This document shows, in pieces, positions 7,159-12,016 of a stretch of 12,016 nt of DNA. The stretch comes from an uncultured Erysipelotrichaceae bacterium. Lineage in GTDB: Bacteria; Bacillota_I; Bacilli_A; RFN20; CAG-288. How positions within the stretch are numbered: position 1 is the stretch's first letter; each line of letters starts with the position of its first letter. A program made the translations under genes and the position numbers. The notes under the pieces are model-generated. The model did no database searches. It had not been told where the DNA came from and saw nothing but the letters and a program-made list of their open reading frames with translations. The stretch covers positions 1 to 12,016 of the forward strand of contig CACXYG010000023.1 of assembly GCA_902771745.1 (NCBI GenBank), read 5' to 3'.

Positions 7159-7164
7159 ATTGTA
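7159..7164 (-). promoter_or_regulatory. probable -10 box of ldh
   Basis: TACAAT on the minus strand (five of six consensus), 11 nt upstream of the AAGGAGG ribosome site. No good -35 is seen at 16-18 nt. It lies between the pckA terminator and ldh, which is where an independent promoter is needed. Confidence 0.4.
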
Positions 7165-7201
7165 ACTAAAAAAGGAAAATAAAGGGGGAAAAACGCTCAA
7201 G

Positions 7202-7232
7202 AAAAAATCCGCAGGTGCATGACCTGCGGATT
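7202..7232 (-). terminator. intrinsic terminator of pckA
   Basis: Perfect 11-bp stem (AATCCGCAGGT / ACCTGCGGATT, 7206-7216 with 7222-7232) and a 5-nt loop. On the minus strand it runs into TTTTTT (7202-7207). It begins 11 nt after the pckA stop and closes the long minus-strand unit. Confidence 0.93.
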
Positions 7233-7243
7233 AGGTTTATCGA

Positions 7244-8848
7244 TTAGTCAACCTTTGGACCAGCGGCAACTAAGGCCTTACCGGCATCATTGGTTTCGTA
7301 CTTGTGGAAGTTCTTGACAAATCTGGAAGCGAGATCCTTAGCCTTGACTTCCCAATCTTCCTTGTTGGCATAGGTGTCTCTTGGATCGAGAATCTTAGCA
7401 TCGACACCTGGAAGTTCAGTTGGGACTTCGAAATCGAAGTGTGGAATCTTCTTGGTGTTGGCCTTTAAGATAGAACCATCTAAGATGGCATCGATGATAC
7501 CACGGGTATCCTTGATGGAGATACGCTTGCCGGTACCATTCCAACCGGTGTTGACAAGATAAGCCTTGGCACCAGATTTTTCCATCTTCTTGACTAATTC
7601 TTCAGCATACTTGGTTGGATGTAATTCCAAGAAAGCCTGACCGAAGCAAGCGGAGAAGGTTGGAGTTGGTTCAGTGATACCACGTTCTGTACCAGCTAAC
7701 TTAGCGGTGAAACCGGATAAGAAATAGTACTTGGTCTGTTCTGGAGTGAGGATGGAGACTGGAGGTAAGACACCGAAAGCATCAGCGGATAAGAAGATGA
7801 CGTTCTTGGCAGCTGGAGCATGGCTGATTGGCTTGACGATGTTGTTGATGTGATAGATTGGATAAGAGACACGGGTGTTTTCCGTGACGGACTTATCGTG
7901 GAAATCAATCTTGCCTGAAGCATCGACAGTGACGTTTTCAAGTAAAGCATCTCTGCGGATGGCGTTGTAGATGTCTGGTTCGGCATCCTTATCGAGGTCG
8001 ATGACCTTGGCATAGCAACCACCTTCGAGGTTGAAGACACCATTGTCATCCCAGCCGTGTTCATCATCACCGATTAAAAGTCTCTTTGGATCGGTGGATA
8101 AGGTGGTCTTACCAGTACCGGAGAGACCGAAGAAGACAGCAGTATTTTCACCATTTAAGTCGGTGTTGGCAGAAGAGTGCATACTGGCCATACCCTTGAG
8201 TGGGAGGTAGTAGTTCATCATAGAGAACATACCCTTCTTCATTTCACCACCGTACCAGGTATTCAAGATGACCTGTTCGTGGGAAGTGATGTTGAACATG
8301 ACGCAGGTTTCGGAGTTGAGACCTAATTCCTTCCAGTTTTCAACCTTGGCCTTAGAAGCGTTGTAAACAATGAAATCTGGCTTGAAGTTGGCTTCTTCTT
8401 CAGCGGTTGGACGGATGAACATGTTCTTGACGAAGTGAGCCTGCCAGGCGACTTCCATGATGAATCTGACAGCCATACGGGTATCCTTGTTGGCACCGCA
8501 GAAACCATCGACGACATAAAGCTTCTTGCCGGATAATTCCTTCTTGGCTAAATCCTTGACGGCTTCCCAGGCCTTTGGAGTGGCTCTGTGGTTATCGTTT
8601 GGATATTCTGGGCTAGTCCACCAGACAGTATCCTTGGAGTTTTCATCTTCAACGATGAATTTATCCTTAGGGGAACGACCAGTGAAGACACCAGTCATAA
8701 CGTTAACAGCACCAAGTTCAGTGACCTGACCCTTTTCATAACCAGTTAAGGATGGATCAGTTTCTGCAGCGAAGAGTTCTTCGTAAGAAGGATTGTAGAC
8801 GACTTCTTTGACGTCATTAATACCGTACTGACTTAAATCGATTTTCAT
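7244..8848 (-). CDS. pckA: phosphoenolpyruvate carboxykinase (ATP)
   Basis: Interconverts oxaloacetate + ATP and PEP + CO2 + ADP in the cytosol; 534 residues, normal for the ATP-dependent class. Visible sites: oxaloacetate-binding TGRSP (56-60, Arg58), Tyr199 and Lys204-Lys205 in WYGGEMKKG, His224, the kinase-1a P-loop GLSGTGKTT (241-249, Lys247), metal-binding DDEHGWDD (261-268) and Arg326 in TENTRVSYP. All key residues are present. Codons strongly favour C-ending forms (ACC, GCC, GTC, TTC), consistent with high expression. The only ribosome-site-like sequence is AAAGGG at 8863-8868, 14 nt before the ATG, which is long. The gene follows birA by 61 nt on the same strand. Its place next to an oxaloacetate decarboxylase suggests it may run from PEP to oxaloacetate, making ATP. 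Confidence 0.97.
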   Translation of the reverse strand: MKIDLSQYGINDVKEVVYNPSYEELFAAETDPSLTGYEKGQVTELGAVNVMTGVFTGRSPKDKFIVEDENSKDTVWWTSPEYPNDNHRATPKAWEAVKDLAKKELSGKKLYVVDGFCGANKDTRMAVRFIMEVAWQAHFVKNMFIRPTAEEEANFKPDFIVYNASKAKVENWKELGLNSETCVMFNITSHEQVILNTWYGGEMKKGMFSMMNYYLPLKGMASMHSSANTDLNGENTAVFFGLSGTGKTTLSTDPKRLLIGDDEHGWDDNGVFNLEGGCYAKVIDLDKDAEPDIYNAIRRDALLENVTVDASGKIDFHDKSVTENTRVSYPIYHINNIVKPISHAPAAKNVIFLSADAFGVLPPVSILTPEQTKYYFLSGFTAKLAGTERGITEPTPTFSACFGQAFLELHPTKYAEELVKKMEKSGAKAYLVNTGWNGTGKRISIKDTRGIIDAILDGSILKANTKKIPHFDFEVPTELPGVDAKILDPRDTYANKEDWEVKAKDLASRFVKNFHKYETNDAGKALVAAGPKVD

Positions 8849-8887
8849 TTTTTGTACTTGTACCCTTTCTATTAAATCTCTTTATGT

Positions 8888-8907
8888 ATCACAGGTGAGC
8901 CTGTAAT
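8888..8907 (-). repeat. stem-loop between birA and pckA
   Basis: On the minus strand ATTACAGG-CTCA-CCTGTGAT forms an 8-bp stem with one U-G pair and a 4-nt loop. It begins 2 nt after the birA stop. No T-run follows, so it is not a standard terminator. It may be an RNA processing or stabilising hairpin, or a DNA operator for pckA. Confidence 0.5.
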
Positions 8908-8909
8908 CA

Positions 8910-9632
8910 TCAGTTGTAATTCTTCTCTAATGTGACTTCACCGCTGTTGAGGAAGACTTCTTGATCATTGAGTCTTACTTTCAGGGTTCCATCTTCAGCA
9001 ATAGAGAGAACTGTTCCGTGTTGATCTTCACCATAATAGTTGAGATAGACACGTTTGCCATCAAGATAAGAATGGCTTTTTACGACTTCCATGAAGGAAT
9101 CATCTCTATCAAGGAATTGTTGATAGAAGAGATCGAAATTCTTCATAAAGTTAGTCAAAACTACCCGACTATCATACACCTTAGAAGTGACCTGATGCAA
9201 TGAGATTGCCTTAAAAGTTAAATCGGATGGAAACGACTCGTCGTTTAAGTTTACACCTATTCCAATGATGACTGCTTTAACGCCTTCTTCATGGATGGCT
9301 TCAAGAAGGATGCCCGTGCATTTCTTGTCCTGAATGATGATATCATTAGGCCATTTGATGCTAGAAGGTATGCCTTCTTCTTCTAAGGTCTTGACCATCG
9401 CCGCTCCACAAAGAAGAGGAAGTAGGTCAAGTCTTGAAGCATCGAGGTGATCTTTCAGAAGGATAGAGAAGACTAAGGAGGAGGAATCATCATTCCAGGT
9501 TCTTCCTAGTCTTCCTTTTCCTTTGGTCTGATGACCAGCCTGGACAACAGTCTGGTCATCGAGTTCTTCGTAATGATTTTTTAAGAATGTATTGGTGGAA
9601 TCAATTTCTTCAAAATACAGATATTTGTGCAT
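8910..9632 (-). CDS. birA: biotin--protein ligase, without DNA-binding domain
   Basis: Activates biotin with ATP and attaches it to the lysine of biotin carrier proteins. At 240 residues it has only the catalytic and C-terminal domains and lacks the N-terminal winged helix of bifunctional BirA, so it should not act as a repressor. Motifs: EIDSTNT at the start, the biotinyl-AMP loop HQTKGKGRLGRTW (about 34-46), KWPND (93-97), Lys104 in KKCTGILLE, and GIGVNLN (124-130). I chose the ATG at 9632, 4 nt after the oadB stop. A TTG at 9644 would overlap oadB by 8 nt and add MANF. Neither has a clear ribosome site, so translation is probably coupled to oadB. Its immediate substrate is very likely the carrier protein encoded two genes upstream in the same unit. 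Confidence 0.93.
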   Translation of the reverse strand: MHKYLYFEEIDSTNTFLKNHYEELDDQTVVQAGHQTKGKGRLGRTWNDDSSSLVFSILLKDHLDASRLDLLPLLCGAAMVKTLEEEGIPSSIKWPNDIIIQDKKCTGILLEAIHEEGVKAVIIGIGVNLNDESFPSDLTFKAISLHQVTSKVYDSRVVLTNFMKNFDLFYQQFLDRDDSFMEVVKSHSYLDGKRVYLNYYGEDQHGTVLSIAEDGTLKVRLNDQEVFLNSGEVTLEKNYN

Positions 9633-9636
9633 GAAA

Positions 9637-10836
9637 TTAGCCAAGCATCTGGATCAGAAGACCAGCGGCAACGGCAGAACCGATGACACCGGCGACATTT
9701 GGACCCATGGCGTGCATGAGCAAGAAGTTGGATGGATCTTCCTTCTGACCGAGCTTTTGGACAACACGAGCTGCCATTGGAACGGCAGAGACACCAGCAG
9801 CACCGATCATCGGGTTGACTTTACCCTTGGTGATGACACACATCAACTTACCGATCAAGACACCACCGGCGGTAGCTAAGATGAAAGCAATGATACCTAA
9901 ACCGAAGATCTTCAAGGTCTGTAAGGTTAAGAAGGTGGTACCAGTAGCAGTAGCACCAACAGTCAAACCAAGAAGGATGGTGACGGCGTAAAGAAGCGTA
10001 TTGGAGCAAGCTTCAACAAGCTTTGGAACAACACCAGATTCTTTGACAAGATTACCCATCATCAAGCAACCGATTAATGGAGCACAAGATGGGACGATCA
10101 AGATAACGACAACCATAACGATGATTGGGAATAAGATCTTCTTGGTCTTGGAGACTGGCTTTGGCATTTCCATATGGATGGTTCTTTCCTTCTTCGTGGT
10201 GAGAAGTTTGATGACTGGAGGTTGAATGAATGGAACAAGAGCCATATAGGAGTATGCGGCAATGGCAATAGAGGATAGTAATTCAGGAGCGAGTTTGGTG
10301 GTAGTAAGAATGGCAGTCGGGCCATCGGCACCACCGATGATACCGATACTGGCAGCCTGAGTACCGCTGAAACCGAATAAATAAGCAAACATGAAGGTGA
10401 TGAAGATACCGATCTGGGCAGCTGCACCAAGAATCATGGTCTTAGGATTGGAGATTAATGGACCAAAGTCTGTGGTAGCACCAATACCTAAGAAGATAAG
10501 ACATGGATAAATTTCGTATTTAACACCGAGATAGAGAACACCAAGTAAACCTTCATATTCTGTGACTTCCTTGGGTTTGCCATCGGCCTTCATAAAGGTT
10601 TCCGTGACGCTTTGGAAGATACCAGTGCCTGGTAAGTTGGCAAGTAACATACCAACACCCATAGGAATCAACAGATATGGTTCAGCTTTCTTGAAGATAG
10701 CAAGGTATAGCAACAAGATAGCGATGAGGATCATGACCAAGTTCATCCAGCCACCTTCGCTGAAGAACTGGGCAATACCAGTGTTCTGGAGGAAGTTTAA
10801 GAAAAACTCTCCTACATTATTTGCAAGTAACATCAT
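9637..10836 (-). CDS. oadB: oxaloacetate decarboxylase Na+ pump, beta subunit
   Basis: Membrane subunit that decarboxylates carboxybiotin and couples this to Na+ export; 399 residues, about ten hydrophobic segments. The family-defining blocks are present: IGATTDFGPLISNPK near 118-132 and GIIGGADGPTAI at 165-176, with Asp171 corresponding to the essential Na+-site aspartate studied in the Klebsiella enzyme. The C-terminal block GAAGVSAVPMAARVVQ is also typical. The same family serves methylmalonyl-CoA and glutaconyl-CoA decarboxylases; the oadA-type carboxyltransferase in the operon points to oxaloacetate. It starts 6 nt after the biotin carrier stop, with TAGGG 9 nt before the first of two tandem ATGs (10836, 10833). 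Translation is likely coupled within the operon. Confidence 0.95.
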   Translation of the reverse strand: MMLLANNVGEFFLNFLQNTGIAQFFSEGGWMNLVMILIAILLLYLAIFKKAEPYLLIPMGVGMLLANLPGTGIFQSVTETFMKADGKPKEVTEYEGLLGVLYLGVKYEIYPCLIFLGIGATTDFGPLISNPKTMILGAAAQIGIFITFMFAYLFGFSGTQAASIGIIGGADGPTAILTTTKLAPELLSSIAIAAYSYMALVPFIQPPVIKLLTTKKERTIHMEMPKPVSKTKKILFPIIVMVVVILIVPSCAPLIGCLMMGNLVKESGVVPKLVEACSNTLLYAVTILLGLTVGATATGTTFLTLQTLKIFGLGIIAFILATAGGVLIGKLMCVITKGKVNPMIGAAGVSAVPMAARVVQKLGQKEDPSNFLLMHAMGPNVAGVIGSAVAAGLLIQMLG

Positions 10837-10842
10837 GGATGA

Positions 10843-11220
10843 TTACCCTAAAACGACCAATACTTCTTTAGCGTTGACGCTCTGACCCTTGCTGACTTTG
10901 ATATCGACGACTTTGCCGCCGAATGGAGCTTTGATTTCGTTTTCTAACTTCATGGCTTCTAAGATGAGTAAGACATCACCTTCCTTAACCATGTCGCCAA
11001 CCTTAACTTTGACATCAAGGATTGTACCTTGCATTGGGGCATCAACTGGCTTACCTTCACCAGCAGCAACAGGAGCAGCAGCTGGAGCTGGAGCGGCAGC
11101 TGGGGCTGGAGCAGCGACAGTACCTTTGACGGTCTTGACTTCCGTTGGTTCGACTTCGGTAATACCCATGACTTTGACTTCGAAGGTCTTACCATTAACT
11201 TTAATGTTATAGATTCTCAT
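10843..11220 (-). CDS. biotin carrier protein of the decarboxylase pump
   Basis: Free-standing biotinyl carrier, 125 residues, that carries CO2 from the carboxyltransferase to the membrane subunit. An N-terminal beta-rich part (1-33) is followed by a flexible Ala/Pro hinge (36-53, APAPAAAPAPAAAPVAAG). The biotinyl domain (about 58-125) has Glu-Ala-Met-Lys-Leu-Glu-Asn with biotinylated Lys91. In many organisms this domain is fused to the C-terminus of OadA; here it is a separate gene, as in the decarboxylase pumps of several Bacillota and Fusobacteria. The ribosome site AAGGAAAG (11228-11235) precedes the ATG at 11220. It lies 20 nt after oadG. The ligase that would biotinylate it is encoded in the same operon. 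Confidence 0.93.
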   Translation of the reverse strand: MRIYNIKVNGKTFEVKVMGITEVEPTEVKTVKGTVAAPAPAAAPAPAAAPVAAGEGKPVDAPMQGTILDVKVKVGDMVKEGDVLLILEAMKLENEIKAPFGGKVVDIKVSKGQSVNAKEVLVVLG

Positions 11221-11240
11221 GATAATTCTTTCCTTATTCT

Positions 11241-11543
11241 TTACTTGTTTTTGTTTTTCTTTTCATCATCGATCAACTTGCAGCTGATGACTTTGACATC
11301 TTCTTTTCTCTCTTTGCGGTAATCGAGAGTGGCGACTAAGACAGCAGCCATAGCGTCCTCATCGAGTTCCGTGCCATCTTTCATCTTGACGGTTTCTTTG
11401 ACATCGAGCACTCTGATTTTATTGATGAGTGTCAAGATCAAAGAGATGACGATCAAGACGAGGAAGACGACTAAGATACAAAGAATAGATAATAAAGCGG
11501 CATCACCGAAGCTTTCGACATTCCACATTGCTAAACTCATCAT
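11241..11543 (-). CDS. oadG: oxaloacetate decarboxylase gamma-type small membrane subunit
   Basis: 100-residue protein with one transmembrane helix (about 16-41), a short polar linker, and a soluble Lys/Glu-rich C-terminal tail. The size, single helix, AAVLVATLDYRKE segment and position between oadA and the biotin carrier identify the OadG family, which anchors and assembles the pump. The tail lacks the Pro-rich, His-ended extension that binds Zn2+ in the Klebsiella subunit, so metal binding is not expected. The start overlaps the oadA stop by 4 nt (11540-11543), indicating coupled translation; the nearest GAGGAG is 14 nt upstream. Sequence similarity in this family is weak, so the call rests largely on context. 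Confidence 0.8.
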   Translation of the reverse strand: MMSLAMWNVESFGDAALLSILCILVVFLVLIVISLILTLINKIRVLDVKETVKMKDGTELDEDAMAAVLVATLDYRKERKEDVKVISCKLIDDEKKNKNK

Positions 11544-12016
11544 AATGTGACGTTGAACTCCTCAGCTTCGAGGCCATATTTCTTCTTTAAGAAATTGACG
11601 GCAACGTTTTCAAATAAGGCGATAGAGAGAACATCTTCATCGCATCTAGCGATCTTCTTATACTCTTTCTTTAACTTTTCGAATTCTGGTTCAAGCTTAT
11701 CAGCTGGACGATAGGTGATGACTTCATCATCACCGATGATCTTCTTTAAGATTTCTGGATCAACTGGTGCTGGAGCCTTACCGTATTGACCATGGAGATA
11801 ATCCTTGATCTCCTTTGGAACCATTTTGTATCTTTCACCAGTGATGACGTTCATGACGGATTGCGTACCGACCATCTGGGAAAGAGGAGTGACAAGTGGT
11901 GGATAGCCCATGTCTTTTCTGACATTTGGAACTTCCTTCAAGACTTCTTCATATTTATCTAAGGCACCAGACTTTTCAAGCTGGGACATAAGATTAGATA
12001 ACATACCGCCAGGAAC
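11540..12016 (-). CDS. oadA: oxaloacetate decarboxylase alpha subunit (carboxyltransferase), C-terminal part only
   Basis: The last 158 residues of a biotin-dependent carboxyltransferase; the rest lies beyond the right edge. The visible part opens with VPGGMLSNL, the conserved block of the PYC/OADA conserved carboxylase domain, and continues with PPLVTPLSQMVGTQSVMNV and ERYKMVP...GQYGKAPAPVDP, both standard for OadA/PycB. The protein ends at EEFNVTL with no biotinyl domain, matching the separate carrier gene downstream. The Met at 12004 is internal, not a start, because the frame is open to the window end. It transfers the carboxyl group of oxaloacetate to biotin, releasing pyruvate. The related pyruvate carboxylase B subunit is the alternative; the linked oadB and oadG favour the decarboxylase. 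Confidence 0.92.
   Translation of the reverse strand, partial: VPGGMLSNLMSQLEKSGALDKYEEVLKEVPNVRKDMGYPPLVTPLSQMVGTQSVMNVITGERYKMVPKEIKDYLHGQYGKAPAPVDPEILKKIIGDDEVITYRPADKLEPEFEKLKKEYKKIARCDEDVLSIALFENVAVNFLKKKYGLEAEEFNVTL

Noticed and set aside
7133..7243. A Rex (redox) or CcpA (cre) operator upstream of ldh, and cre-like sites upstream of pckA.
   Set aside because: I found no sequence close to TTGTGA-N6-TCACAA or to the cre consensus in these gaps.
8526..8729. Open frames on the opposite strand or in other frames of pckA, oadB, the biotin carrier and the antiporter.
   Set aside because: They lie wholly inside strongly supported genes, lack ribosome sites, encode low-complexity or unfamiliar sequence, and follow from the biased codon use of the real genes.
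1..12016. CRISPR arrays, tRNA or rRNA genes, insertion sequences, integrases, phage genes and riboswitches.
   Set aside because: None seen: no regularly spaced repeats, no cloverleaf or rRNA landmarks, no transposase or integrase motifs, and no leader long enough for a known riboswitch.

Overview
The window reads as ordinary bacterial chromosome from a low-to-moderate G+C Bacillota, most likely a fermentative anaerobe of the class Bacilli. Ribosome binding sites are strong (GGAGG/AAGGAGG), intrinsic terminators are hairpins followed by T-runs, and TGA is used as a stop, so it does not use the Mollicutes genetic code. The enzyme set fits an anaerobe: ATP-type PEP carboxykinase, L-lactate dehydrogenase and a sodium-pumping oxaloacetate decarboxylase. 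An uncultured gut lineage near Erysipelotrichales/RF39/RFN20 is my inference from gene content, not something the sequence proves.

Left part (1-4861). A CPA2-type Na+/H+ antiporter (minus strand) and the redox chaperone Hsp33 (hslO, plus strand) diverge from a shared 161-bp intergenic region. hslO ends at a clear terminator. It is followed by a single-gene unit for a lipoprotein of unknown function, with its own strong terminator. Then comes a DUF2974/Mbeg1-like serine hydrolase that starts only 18 nt after that terminator and has no visible Shine-Dalgarno site.

Middle (4862-6183). An AT-rich intergenic region with a good sigma-A-type promoter leads into a two-gene unit with a 4-nt ATGA overlap. 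The first gene encodes a secreted protein with the His...Asn-Cys layout of permuted papain-like (LRAT/NlpC-P60-type) hydrolases. The second encodes a small four-helix membrane protein. Their codons end mostly in A/T, unlike the C-ending codons of the metabolic genes to the right. The unit ends in a hairpin that can serve both strands.

Right part (6188-12016, all minus strand). Transcription runs right to left: the end of oadA (cut by the window edge), oadG, a separate biotin carrier protein, oadB, birA, then pckA with its own terminator, and finally ldh. This is the membrane oxaloacetate decarboxylase Na+ pump together with the ligase that biotinylates its carrier, the enzyme that can supply oxaloacetate from PEP, and an enzyme that removes the pyruvate. 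Together they could form a route PEP -> oxaloacetate (+ATP) -> pyruvate (+Na+ export) -> lactate. That route would replace or parallel pyruvate kinase and gain a sodium gradient, which the antiporter at the left end could exchange for protons. This is the most interesting biological reading of the window. The secreted-hydrolase/membrane-protein pair is the least understood part.

I see no tRNA, rRNA, CRISPR array, insertion sequence or phage gene. No gene-free stretch exceeds 300 bases; the longest is the 165-base region 4862-5026.
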